Source of the DNA: Biscogniauxia marginata
Taxonomy: Eukaryota > Ascomycota > Sordariomycetes > Xylariales > Xylariaceae
Direction: 5' to 3'
Assembly: GCA_022695795.1 (NCBI GenBank)
Contig: MU404102.1
Coordinates: 186,001-250,000, forward strand
DNA length: 64,000 bases
The notes beneath the pieces are model-generated. The model ran no database searches. It saw only the letters and a list, made by a program, of their open reading frames with translations, and was not told where the DNA came from. Made by a program: the position numbers and the translations under genes. Below are positions 11,222 to 23,411 of the stretch, one piece after another (within the stretch, counting starts at the first letter, position 1; each line of letters opens with the position of its first letter).

Positions 11222-12853
11222 ATCAGCAATCAGGCTCTCGGGATCGTTGATGTCAGTGTCGGTGATGGGAAAGACTGGTATCTGACTGGGCTACCTGTCG
11301 CCCATAGGGGGACTGAAGGCATTCTTAAAATCTCCCCAACTGCGACTCCTCACGGGCGACCAGGGATAGAAACAGGAATCCTTGGGGCTAGAACTGACAC
11401 TACTAGCGCCGGTGACTGTACCCCATGGGGACGTTTGGAGTAGATGTGGGGATGAATGGGGTCATCATGGTACCACTGGGATGGACTGGGTTGGACTGGG
11501 TTGGGGCACTCGACCTTGGAGTTTTCCCAGCATAGGGGAACTCCACCCCCTGTCAGCAATGCCCAGCTTGGCGATCTCATAACGCGGCACTCGAGATCGG
11601 TACATATCTCACGGCCCGAATATGTCCTCAGCCCATCCAAATAATGCTTTCGATTGCTTATTGTGGAAAAGCGGCTGGACAAGCTACAGAATACTTCTAA
11701 TGAAGGTGAGCTTAGGAGAGGATCATACTATTCATAATAAGCCTACTAAGGGTTCGGTGAGAACCCGACAGACAGGAAACCTGCAGAGTTGACTTATTAG
11801 TTTTCGACATGAAGGCTGCACAGGCTTAGGGATGTCTTAGTTCATAAAAGGTACAGAATCACTTGAACTTAGGTAGATACAATACCAAAAAAAGCTTGGG
11901 AGCTCGGCTCATAACGAGCTTACTTATTACATATAGGTACATACTAGTAGGAGTTCAACATGGTCTCGTGGATGTCTGGTCTGTGACGAGAATCGTTTTC
12001 TATCCAAATTGATCACTAACAGTGACAAACATCTGGGTATCTACTAAGGTTGCGAGACGAATATGGATCCCCTTTTTCGTATACAACTGTCTACGTGGCC
12101 ATGCAGATATTACCAACGTTCCGGACTTGTATCGAATCAGGAGAGCGTCGTTGATGGGAATAACAGGCTTGCGGTCCAAGTGCGACCTTTATAGGCATTC
12201 CCGAGTCGGGGGTTCCTCCGACTGTCCCGAAACTTATACTCCGTGTCGGCGCGGACACCGGTGGCCGTATTCGGGGTATAGCTCATTAACCGTACCAAAG
12301 ATCTCGATATACTAGTGTCAATTCGGTCAGCATTTAGTCAATGTCTCCGCCTCCAGGTTCTCTCTCCACGTAAACCTTTCAGGACTCCCCGCATGCGCCG
12401 CTTAATGGGGAACCTTCTCTTGCATGGCATGGTCAAATTCCTTGTTTGGGACGCGAGACGGGCCATCAGGAGCATGTGGTGATGCCCCCCGCGGGATGGC
12501 TTCGTCCCCCGCTCCAAGCATCTCCACAGTGACGAATCTTAGACTCCAAACGAACCAGTCGAAGTCCCCTCACGGTTTATCTATCTCCTTTTATCATGTG
12601 CTTCTCGGTTTATTGATAACCGATCACGTAACGACCGCCGATATCGATCACAAGTTCTCCTCGGTAGTCACGAGAGCTTCAAGCTTTATAGGCTTGGCTC
12701 ATCATGGCGGAGATTGGAATACCTTTCGTCTCTGTATGCTTTTTATTCCAGCCATCTCAATGGAAACTGAAGTGTTAATTGCTCCCAAGCCTCTGTCTCG
12801 CAGTCTCCCACTTCCTGGTATCTTTTGTGAGGAGTAACTATATATACGCCGCA
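11222..12853. other. Intergenic stretch with a small tandem repeat
   Basis: Between the divergent permease and GH31 genes. Near 11476-11510 a short direct repeat of ggactgggtt occurs. A TATA-like run (tatata) lies just 5' of the GH31 start. Open frames at 11382-11582 and 12424-12837 have no protein-like motifs. Nothing else was seen. Confidence 0.4.
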
Positions 12854-15530
12854 ATGCTACACCAACGAGAGCGTGTGCCTCAGCAGTACGTGCTTGACGA
12901 AGCGCGCAATGGTCTTGCAGAGACAAAGGCATCAGCTGCCATTTCTCTTCGTTCTACAGACGAGACCATCACGGATCCTGCTAGTTTCCAGTTCGAAGCC
13001 ATTAGCCCTAATATCTTCCGTACCACTTTCTCGACAAAGAAGCACCCGATACCTTTGTACCCGAGCGTCAGGCGCCCTACACCCAATTTTGGAGGTTCGA
13101 AACCTGATGTCACCACTGAAGGTTCCTCGCATATCATCAAAATCGGGAAAGTCAAGGCCGTGGTGGATTTTGCGGAAGCACCCATCGTCTCAATTTTCCT
13201 CGATGGGGTAGAAAAGCCTCTTCACAAAGACCTCCCGTGGCGGTCGTACGTCGTAGATGATACAGGAGTATCTCACTACAGTGTCTTCAAGCAGGACACG
13301 CTCCATGTGGGCCTCGGGGAGAAGGCGGGTTCAATGGACCTCAGTAACCGCGGTTTCCTCATCTCAGCAAGCGATACCTTCGGATATGATGCGTATCGCA
13401 CAGATCCGCTCTACAAGCATATCCCCTTTTTGATCAATGCTTCGCCGGCAGGTGTCGTTGGCATATTTTCTACATCCCATAACCGGGCTACTTGGGACGT
13501 CGGCTCTGAACTCGATGGCATGTGGGGTCACTACAAGGTGTATAGACAAGCGCATGGTGGACTTGAAGAGTACTTCATCGTTGGAAAAACAGTCGCAGAG
13601 GTTGTACGTTCTTACGCTGAGCTCGTTGGTTTCCCATTGCGTCCGCCGCGATACATGATGGGATATGTAGGAGGAGGAATGAAATACAGCATGGAGGATG
13701 AGCCTAGGGCAGTAGAGTCCCTCTTGGGCTTCCTCAAGAACGCCCAGAAACATGGCATGCCATGTTCTGCATTCCAAATGAGTTCTGGTTACACCGTGGC
13801 TGAACAGCCCCCGAAAACACGAAATGTGTTCACTTGGAATTATCATCGGTTCCCAGATCCGCGAGGGTTCACTAAGGAGGCACACAAGTTGGGTGTTCGA
13901 CTGCTAGCCAATGTCAAACCATATATATTGGCAAGTCATCCCAACTATAAAGAACTGGTAGAATCAGGGGCGTTCTTCACCGACCCGGTCACCAAGAAGA
14001 CTGCGGTCGCAAGATTGTGGAGTGCCGGGGGTGGTGAAAGTGGAGAGGGCAGTCATCTCGACTTTACTTCGAAGGCAGGATTCAACTTTTGGTATAACGG
14101 CGTCAAGGCCTTGAAAGAAGTTGGCATCGACGCCATGTGGAACGACAACAACGAGTACAACATTCCCAATGACGATTGGCAGTGTGCCCTCGAGACTATC
14201 CCAGTCCCTGAAGGAGAAACTCGTAAGGACGTTGGACTATGGGGTCGGGCATTGCATACTGAGCTGAACGGAAAGAGTTCATACGACGCAACCGTCGAAG
14301 TAGAACCGAATGTGCGCCCATTCATCTTGACGCGAAGTGCAACAGCGGGAACCATGAGATATGCCGCTAGCTCTTGGAGCGGTGACAATGTGACAAGCTG
14401 GGAGGGGATGAAAGGCGCGAACGCTCTCGCGTTAAACGCGGGCTTCTCTAACATTCCGGTAAGTGTTCCTCCACAGTTCATATAGTTAGTTACCTTCGTT
14501 AAACTTACCCCTCTAGTGCTACGGTCATGATATCGGTGGCTTTGAGGGCCCTCAACCGACAGCTGAGCACCTCGTAAGGTGGATTCAGTTGGGGGTTCAC
14601 TCTCCCCGTTTCGCGATAAACTGCTACAAGACGAATCCCGATGACAACTTGATCGGTGAAGTCATCGAGCCTTGGCAGTATCCGTCTGCCGCTCCCATCA
14701 TCAGGAAGACCATTGGACGACGCTATGAGCTTGTCCCTTACACTTACGCCCAGATTTTGCGGTCGCATCTTGATGCGACACCACCGCAGCGATGGACAGG
14801 CTGGGGCTACGAGTCTGATCCCGTTGTTTGGAGCCACGATGTAACCAGGAGTGATTCCCAGTACTGGTTTGGTGACGCGCTGCTGATCGCCGGTGTCTAT
14901 GAGCCTGGAGTGACAAGTGCCCGTGTCTACTTGCCACACCGAGACGGAGAACTTGGGTTCCTAAATCTCTCGGCGCCTTATCAGTACCTCGCTCCTGGTA
15001 AGTGGCACGAGATCTTGTCATCGTGGCACGATTCCATCCCAGTCCTCGCCCGCATTGGATCCGCGATCCCCATCGGGAAGTCAAAGCCAACAACTACTCG
15101 CGCCGATGAGGATCCTGAGTTCCCGAACCTAGCGAAGGATGACTACCGCGGCATCGAGATCTTCCCGCCACCTAAGGGAAATAATCCAGGTCTAACGGCA
15201 GAGGCTCAGATCATTTCAGGAACTAAACAGTTCGAGAGCAAATGGTTAGAGGACGATGGTTTCAGCCCGGAGGACAAGGCTGATCTGATTGAGGCTACCG
15301 TCATCTATGCGGTCTCCGAGAATAACATTCAGGTCAAAGTGAGTGTCGAGAAGCAGGGCAGCTTTGAGCCGCTATGGGTCAAGAATGGAGTTAGTATCAT
15401 CCTTCCTGTTTGGGAAGAACGCATAGTCAAGTCGCTTGATGGTGGCAAGGGTCGGGTTGAGAATGCTGGACGAGATGATAAGGGAAGGCAGATCTGGAAG
15501 TTGGATGTTGTGGTTTCTGCAAAGAAATGA
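12854..15530 (+). CDS. Glycoside hydrolase family 31 (alpha-glucosidase type)
   Basis: Exons 12854-14458 and 14517-15530 (intron 14459-14516, GTAAGT...CTCTAG) give 872 residues. The N-terminal beta-sandwich leads into the (beta/alpha)8 barrel at about PPRYMMGYVGGGMKYSM. The nucleophile is Asp431 in DAMWNDNNEYN, matching the GH31 WxDxNE signature. The acid/base is Asp511 in SSWSGDNVTSW, and the intron lies close to the conserved CYGHDIGGFEG barrel strand. A C-terminal beta domain follows. The start chosen gives MLHQRERVPQQYVL with no signal peptide, so an intracellular or at least non-classical enzyme is predicted, unlike the secreted fungal maltases. It should hydrolyse a terminal alpha-glycosidic bond with retention. 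Substrate (maltose, nigerose, alpha-xyloside or sulfoquinovoside) cannot be decided from the residues seen. No related carbohydrate gene is adjacent. Confidence 0.9.
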
Positions 15531-18500
15531 AAATGGCAATCATCGGAGATATAAATTATAGACAGCTTAACTTTTATGGGATGACTTGTAATAACCTCTT
15601 GAGAGGTATTGACTTGCAAAATTTCCGGGGTTGGTCTATATACTGAAGTCCACGTCAGCATTCCATATTTCGCAACTTGAACAATGTTTTGTCTCTTAGA
15701 GTCAAATCTCACAACTATTTGATCCATGAAAGGGAAGAGAAAGGCTCAACCTTGTTATCTTCGGCACCATTCCACACTATCCGGACGATGGCCAAGACAA
15801 GCGGCTCAACGGTTGTGGCATGTTTTCGACTACACTGCCACGGCCTTTCTCGCCTATTCTATTTTAAGGTCAACGGGAAATTCGAGCTTCTTGCAGGTCA
15901 ATGCTGTGGAATAAACCGGAAAAGGGCAGTTATGTCAATATATTTGAAACGATAAGTCACAAAACTGGATCTCGTTGTAACTTTTCAAATCTTTTTCTTT
16001 CTACAACAACCGTCGAGGTACCTCTTTAATATAAATGATTCGTATCAAGAGTTGGATCATTTCATTTCGAGGTATAGTGGAGTTGTCAGTTAGAAATGAG
16101 AACGTTGTTATTATTACAAGGGGTATATATAATATAGGCCTATTATTGTACGTATGAGGAAATAATACTGCTTAAGTAGATAGACCTAATATAGAATGGG
16201 ACTTAACTTTCAAGCCCCATGGATTCGTATATATCCACTTTGTTATGTCCTAAATTGGCCTTCTATCTAACGTAACGGTACCCCACAGACAAGTCGCAAT
16301 CCAGCACGGCCAAAATGTGTGAGAAATTATATTAACCACCGAATCGCAAAGTACTGCTCGGAAAATGCCGTCCTTCGGAATTTTCTCAGCGTATTAGATA
16401 TTTGTCGGTTTATAAGCAGCACTCTCCCTCTCGGATACCGCCTCAACATTATCTATCTGCCTTCAGCATTGTAACTACGCATGGAGAATGTTCTAAACTC
16501 ATTGAAAGACAGTGATAACTCATTACAGAAAATACGAACCCTACGCTTTGAGATCTTCTAATGGTAATTACTCTAATTGTATTAATAACTGCTATCCGGT
16601 TTCTATTGATATCATTTTGACGAAAGCCAACTTAATATTAGCTCTGGCGATGTTTATACTATATATCATTCTGACTTTGCTACACTTTTTTCTAGCTCCT
16701 CACGGTGAGATGATCAATGAGCCGTACGTTTGTTTAGCTCAGCGGACATCACCACAATTTCCAATTCAAAGCTTGTAGCCCTGATACTACACACCACCTC
16801 ATATAAAAGCGCGATAATTCGATACCGCAAGGTGGATAAATCTTCAACACAGGCTAGAATGAGTGCTAGTGTTTGGCTATACCCCGCGCCCTAATGCAGA
16901 TAGTAGATTTAGTCGCTCGTATACACAGCATCTACGCTGATGGTTTGGCTAGCAAGGCTACCTAGGTAACTTGGTGGGTAGGGACAGAAGAGAAGAAACC
17001 AAGCTCCCTTCGATTTCGCGTCAGGGTGAAAACACTAGATTCCGCATGGTTGAAAGTGCTCCTCCTGGTAGCTTCTCAATACCAGCAGTTTCTTAAGAGA
17101 CACTATGCAAAATAAAACCAAGAGTCCGAAACTTTAGTATATGTAAGTCATATAGGACCCCCTGGATGGTCTAGGTATTTGTCATAATGAGAAAGTCTTG
17201 ATCGTTGAATCTGCCTATGAGCAGTTTCCTGTTCGTATGGTCGGTTAGCTGAGTTCATGTCAGCAGAACGCTAGGAAACCTTCCACTCGAGATCAATGGA
17301 TATGGCAAACGTGAGATGCACTTACTCATCGCTGAATTGAATAATAATCGAAAGTCAATATGTAGTACGTAGATGAGATCACCATTATGTATGACGGCAG
17401 ACCATTTCGATACAGCTTGGAGGGGATTAACAGGAAATATTCGGCTATTGGCATGAATCAGACCCATGTCGAGATCTTAACCACCACTAAGCCCTGATAT
17501 ATACACCGATTGACTAAGTATCTGCAAGTTCCGGGTTCTTAATATAGTGCATCTCCTTTTTGGCAACTCGTTTGTGTAAGTACCCAATAACGATGTGCGG
17601 AGAAGACACTTAGTCAAGGCAACGTTCCTTTAAGACGACGTCACGAAACAGCTGCTGGCAAGGCGAGACGCCTGATCTCCAGGCTGTCAGTTTCAAGGAT
17701 CAGACGATCTAGGAAATTCACCGACATCGGTTATTAGGGGCGCTGAAAAAGGAGGCGTCGTCAAGCTGACCACATGTTCCCGCATTAGAGTGCCATGAAT
17801 GAGTTTTCCTCGTATTGGAGTTTTCTCGATCGAAAGTTACAGGTTCACCAAAGTGGTTCGTATCACTTCATCTTTAACAAAGACGATCGTCTCGGTCTTT
17901 CATCGCTTCTTCATATTCTTGCGGGGACTTTTCTGGCTAAACTTGCATGCAATTGCATCGATCGATGCAGGATTACAGAACCAGTGCAGCTAAGTCGGCC
18001 CTGCAAACCTGCGCGAAATATGCAATAGGGCTCCCAAGGAGTATTACAGGTGAAACTTCGGATAAGTCGGGACATAAGAGACGAAAAAAGAAAAGACGCG
18101 TGGTTGAGCTATTACCAACAACGGTTTATGTCAGCGTCACATCGTGGCCGATAAGGTACGGTAGGTCGGTGGTCGTGGTCGATAGGATAAGACCAGCGAC
18201 GACTCTATACGGTTATGATCTACCTACGCCAGAAAAGTGCAACGCTCTTTTTGTCTTTCTCTTTTTTTCTTCTCCTCCTTTCTTGACATCTCATTGACTA
18301 TCGACCGCCCTGACGCCTCTCAAATTATAACTAAGGAGAGTAATTAGACACTAGGCTGAGGTGAATCATCTAGTCCAAAAATGGTTGGTAATTAAAGGAC
18401 CAGAAGCTGACACTACAACTCTACAGCACACGATGTGACGGCCTATCCCAGAACGCCAGCAATTCGTATTTGAGATGCCCATTATTGCACTACAGCAAGC

Positions 18501-19236
18501 CAGTTGTGGCATGTCCACAGGCGAAAAGAGCAGCTAACTGTTCTAGAACCGCCAAATATTCATCTGATTGGAGAGAGCCGGGGTCCTTTCTGACAGGCCT
18601 TGCATATTTATGGAGGCTAGTCAGGGTCCCCCCCCAGCTAGTCCTCGGCGTTGAGTCCTATTGCTCCTTCTGAGCCAAGTGAGCCTTTTCAGCCATCGGA
18701 CTCTTTCCGCAGGCCCAACGAGCGAGATGCTCTTCACTTAAATGGTGAGAATTGATTCAGACGCACGGCAGACGTCTAAGAACCCACTGGCTGGGACATG
18801 TCTCACCTTGGTTGCTTCGGAGTCTTGACAAAGCACCCGAGGTTATGGTAAAGTTGATGTGATGCAGGGGTCAAGGAGAAAAAGGACATGGGTCCGGCGG
18901 ATATCAGCCCAAGCTTAGCTTGGTAGTGGAGACACCGGAAACTGACGATATTCCAGATCGGGGGTTGATCGCACCCCTGAGTTGCGAGTCAGCATGCCTC
19001 GTATAGTAAGAAATCCAACTCCACAACGGCTCGCCAGATGGTCGTATGAGATTAGGTTACTTGGCTCAGCCTCGATAGCTCGAAAACATGGGTGAGAACC
19101 CGTGTATTAAATATTAGAGATGTCGCCGTCAGGTCCCTGACAGGATTCTCTTTTCTCCTTAGCGATCTTCTATCGTCTGCCACTCGTTTATTACTACAAC
19201 TGTATATATCATAGTTGTAAATATTAATCCGACATC
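15531..19236. other. Long gene-free stretch
   Basis: About 3.7 kb with no supported gene. Open frames at 15726-15914, 16512-16778 (with one hydrophobic run) and 17947-18297 lack family motifs and fungal gene structure. The final part holds the tyrosinase promoter, including a tatatatcat run about 30-35 nt before its start codon. Confidence 0.4.
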
Positions 19237-20599
19237 ATGAGAATATCCGCCGCCCTGTTTATATCCACTGCCTCGGCCGGACTGCTCCGCAGTCGAGGAC
19301 AGGCCGGGCTTCCGCTGGATAACTTCGGCAAGGTCCCCTCCGTCACGCCGGACGAAGCCAAGGAAGGATTGGACCTGCTGAAGAACGCCGCCAACATTCT
19401 AGAGACCCGTTCAGCGGGCCTCCCGCTGTCCACGTTTGGCGAAGTACATCACATAACGCCCGAGCAAGCGATCGCTAAGGTGGATCTGATTGGGAATAAC
19501 TTCACAGCCCTGCCCATCTCAGGACTAATAGACGACATACGAGATGGGATAGAACATGGAATAGAAGGATTGGTGAACCACCTTGAGCCAAGAGACGATG
19601 GCGACTGTGCAAACCCAAACATTCGATTCGAATGGGATAACTATTCCTCATCTGACAAGGATGCTTTCGTCTCAGCTATCCAGTGCTTAATCAACAAGCC
19701 AGCATCAGGGAGGTTCAGCCCTGCGCGGAACCGATACGAGGACTTCGTTCGATTACACCAAAGCTACGCCCCCAACATCCACAGCAAGAGTACTCAGCAG
19801 CAGACTCACAAGTTCCTTCTATGGCACCGATACTTCACCTGGGCCTTCGAGCAGGTCCTGCGTGACGAATGCGGCTTCAACCGAGCCTTCCCATGGTGGG
19901 ATGAGAAGAAGTGGGCGGGAAGATTCTCTCAATCCACCCTCTTCACCTCCCAGTATTTCGGTAGTCTTCCCGGACCTACCAACAATGCTGCCACCTGCAT
20001 CAACGACGGCGTAAGTCTCATACAACTAATTAACCTAGTAGTGAAGATACGGGGTTGTTAACATCAGTACAGAAATTCGGAGGAATGAGCCTCAGTATCG
20101 GGCCGGGTTATGCCACCGACAATCCTCATTGTCTTCAGCGAGCTGTCAATGAAGCCACGACTGCCCAGACGGGACAGAGCTCATGGGATACCTGTTTCTC
20201 GCGTACTACATATCCCGACTTCCACAGTTGCCTCGAGTTCACGTAAGCTGAGCACCCCCCTATGATAACCTATCATCCCTCTAACTGTGTTGCAGATACC
20301 ATGCCCAGGGCCACAACGGTGTAGGTGGCATCATGGCTGACGCCGTCGGTTCCGCTGGCGACCCAGCCTTCTTCATGCACCACCTGTATATCGACTATGC
20401 CTTCCGCAAGTGGCAAATCGAGGACATCTCGCGCCGGACTACCATCAGTGGGTGCGCTGATAACACCAACTGCTCACCGTTGACCCTCGACACGATGATC
20501 TACATTAACCAGATCTGTGGCTCCAAGTGCCCCGACCTAAGGGTCCGGGATGTCCTGAGTACCTTGAAGGGACATTTCTGCTACAGGTACAACTATTAG
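19237..20599 (+). CDS. Tyrosinase (type-3 copper monooxygenase) with duplicated N-terminal segment
   Basis: Exons 19237-20010, 20073-20242 and 20296-20599 give 415 residues. Residues 1 to about 15 form a weak signal-like stretch. The copper-A region reads VRLHQSYAPNIH and, after a Gln-rich step, THKFLLWHRYFTWAFEQ. The copper-B region has the NPHCLQRA cysteine motif, YHAQGHNGVGG and DPAFFMHHLYIDYAF. These identify a tyrosinase that would hydroxylate or oxidise phenols to quinones, for melanin or peptide/secondary-metabolite modification. It lacks the long C-terminal cap domain of fungal melanogenic tyrosinases and belongs to the short type. Residues 23-47 and 60-84 are two copies of one segment (AGLPLxxFGxV...TPxxA). 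In the usual copper-A spacing one histidine position appears to be Gln, with a histidine three residues later. No pathway partners are adjacent. Confidence 0.88.
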
Positions 20600-22742
20600 A
20601 GGTGGTGGTATCATCGGCAGTCGGAAGGGACAGTGGATACGCGCCACGAACCCGGAATTAATATAATGTTTTAATTGTAAAAACTTCCATTCGATACTCT
20701 ACAAGTCGACTATTCCCTTAAGTCCACCTTTTGGGTCTATACTCTACGATTGTGAAAATCGGTCGTCTTATGTTGGTTAAGGGGTTACTCACTGCATAGT
20801 GAGATGCACCCCCAATAACCTCCGTGGAGATAGTCAATACAGCATAAATTCTCAGATGCTTTCATACGTAAAAGTCCATCTAGCAATGCTCAAACCCGCA
20901 TTATACCTGACTTGCTTTTCCAGCTACCGACAAACTTGGGTTCGGCCACTGCAACTCTATTGACTAGGGCTATCAGGCGTCAACACTAAGGACTTGTCTT
21001 CGCGACCGATTGATCGAATAAACAAAGTTTTCAATGTCTACGATGAAATGGGGACTTGACGGCAATATCCTTCTTGAAGGCATTGCCGTATATCATTAGC
21101 CTGCTCTCGCCGGTGGCGCGCTCTAGAATCACTAGCACTGAACAAAGTCCCGCAAGGGGTGAAACCAGCTGACCATAACAACAGTACAGTGTCGATCTAC
21201 CGTGGCAACCAAAGCGCCTTCAAATCAGTTATCCTCTCCATAATTCCTAGCCCGTGGTTTCTCATCGTAGCATTAAGCCTGCAAGCCTGTGGTCCTTCCC
21301 GATCTCTAGTCTGTCCTACCAGGCTAAGGACCGGTTCCATGAGGGGATAGGAAACTCATCCAGGTATAAACCTTGAATCGTGAATCGTGATACGCCCCGT
21401 GTCATCATCGCTTATGCTAAACTAACTACGAAAGTCGACAGATTGAATATTGATATCAAGAGTTATCCATGTCTAATGAGAAGGCCTACGTAAGGTTATT
21501 CCAGACGAAATTTACATGCGTTTAGCGATAAATATGGACCGGACCGGCGCCATGAATGAGTCTTAGATATATCAATGGGGGTTTCAGCGCGAAATTCCTA
21601 CTGTACTACTACCTACGTGGTCTAACTCAAATACTTATAACAAGCTATCAGTTTACTCATATTTCCCCACCTTGTATGCAATTATCTCCACGCGTACCGT
21701 ATATTCCCCTCTCGAGGACCTCGAGATTTCCCAGCAACGTAATCGTCTCGCTATGCGGCCACAGTGAACTGGCCGTCCACAACCGCGTGAAGCCTCCCCC
21801 CTTTTTTGCCCTTCTTCCCATATCGACTATTCGAGAGCCTTCCGACTTTGTAGTCAACTCGTCATCGTTCCTTAGAAGACCATAGTTATCATATCCTCCT
21901 CCTACGATCTTTCCTATTTCATTTTCTGTTTTAAAAAGGTTTAATTAAAAAACTTTTCTCATCTTCGTAGGGTCTGTCACTACACATAAGGATTGATTTG
22001 ACAAGTAACAACACCTGAGTTGAGTCTGTAGTCTATAGCTTTGTCTGCAGTTTCGGATTGATATATACGAGAATGCTCACCCAGAGAAGACCTTTTAGGG
22101 AACCACAACGACATGATCTCTCTAAATACGAAGTAACGTGACTACAACTACTATGAACTGACAGCACAGGTGGAAGTAGAGAACACTCCGAGAAGGAACA
22201 ATTAAAAAAACGACTACTATCTAAAGGCCTGTACTTAGTCTAACTGTATATATGACGAGATAAAATGGACATAGTAGGTGACGAATATATCCTTTTATGT
22301 GTATATGATACCGGATATGCTCACGTAGTGATGGGAAGAGGCAGTGGCCGCCTCTTCATCCACCACCTTTTTAATTCCTACTTTAGCCAGAGCCAGTCGC
22401 AAACAAGTGATATATATCCTCAAACACAGTATTCGATATTGGATCATCGTGAAAGGTCAACTCAAGATGAACAAAGCCGTTTAATATAATTTAAAAAGGC
22501 AAGACTGCTACGCTACTAGCAAGCAATTCACTAAACAAACCTAAGGACTTCCCGCGAAGCAAGACTCATTGATACTCACATTGGATTTCCAGCCTGCCAC
22601 TCTATTTAAGAACGACTTCGTATATTCTCATCAAGAATACTCACCGAGAACTAAATAACACGGCTCACTTGTCTCGTCGTAATAATAGGGTATACATACC
22701 TTTAACATCTCCCTCTTCCGCTCTACTCCACTCCACTCTACT
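20600..22742. other. Gene-free stretch
   Basis: No supported gene on either strand. Candidate frames at 21159-21350, 21556-21885 and 22265-22489 show no motif. Nothing else was seen. Confidence 0.4.
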
Positions 22743-23411
22743 CTACTCAATCCAATCCACCTCCTCCTCCTCCCCCGGCACCCCCGCAGCACGGACACTC
22801 AGCCCGCCCAGCCTCCGCACCAGATCCTCGCACTTGCGATCCGCCTCCCGGAGCGCCCCGTTGACGGCGCGCGCCTTCGCCCTGGCCCTCTCCTTCCTCT
22901 CCTCCCTCCACGCCATCTTCCGCTCCCGCTTCTCCGTCTCCCCGTCGTCCCCTTGCATCTTCAGCCCCGACGCCGCCTTCGCCCTCTCCCTCCGCCGCCT
23001 CTCGTGGTGCCAGGCGCGGTACTCGGCCCCGGACATGGCGCTCGCCGGCGCCACCGCCTTCCCGGTCCGTATGTCGCGCGCCACCACGTCGTCGAAGGCA
23101 GCTCTCCTGTTGACGGTGCTGGTGAGCGCTGGAAAGGATGAAGAAGGGGACAAAGAGGACGAGGACGAGGACGAGGATAGGGGATGGATATCCCTGAGGC
23201 CTTCCGTTTCGAGGTGTAGACGGGGGCGGGCACGAGGAGTTCTCGAAGAGGAACGGGCAGAGCGATAAGGAGAAGGAGAGGAAGGGGCGGATGAGGAGGA
23301 GCCAGGCTTCTTTAGGATACCCTTCTTAGGCCCAGGCCTCTGTCGAGACGACGGGGAGCGGGAGCGGGAGCGGGAGTGGGAGTGAGGAGAAGGGAAAGAG
23401 ATATGGGCCAT
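22743..23411 (-). CDS. Basic Ser/Arg-rich hypothetical protein
   Basis: One exon, 222 residues, starting at an ATG that reads MAHISFPSPHSHSRSRSRSP. I do not recognise a named family. The first 100 residues are Ser/Arg/Pro-rich and probably disordered, with a seven-fold RS/SR stretch and a run of nine serines. The second half is highly charged and helical, with RERAKAASGLKMQ, REERKERARAKARAV and a final acidic EEEEVDWIE. PKKGILKKPG at about residues 28-37 contains GILK, matching the [GS]IL[KR] (SILK-type) docking motif for protein phosphatase 1, but no clear RVxF site accompanies it. The coding part is distinctly GC-rich against AT-rich flanks, which favours a real gene. The strong charge bias and RS repeats suggest a nuclear or RNA-linked role, but this is only a guess. 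Confidence 0.6.
   Translation of the reverse strand: MAHISFPSPHSHSRSRSRSPSSRQRPGPKKGILKKPGSSSSAPSSPSPYRSARSSSRTPRARPRLHLETEGLRDIHPLSSSSSSSSLSPSSSFPALTSTVNRRAAFDDVVARDIRTGKAVAPASAMSGAEYRAWHHERRRRERAKAASGLKMQGDDGETEKRERKMAWREERKERARAKARAVNGALREADRKCEDLVRRLGGLSVRAAGVPGEEEEVDWIE

Noticed and set aside
12424..12837. Open frame upstream of the GH31 gene, considered as an N-terminal exon
   Set aside because: No donor/acceptor pair joins it in frame, and the GH31 start at 12854 is already complete for a signal-less enzyme.
16512..16778. Open frame with one hydrophobic segment
   Set aside because: Non-ATG start, AT-rich sequence, no recognisable family.
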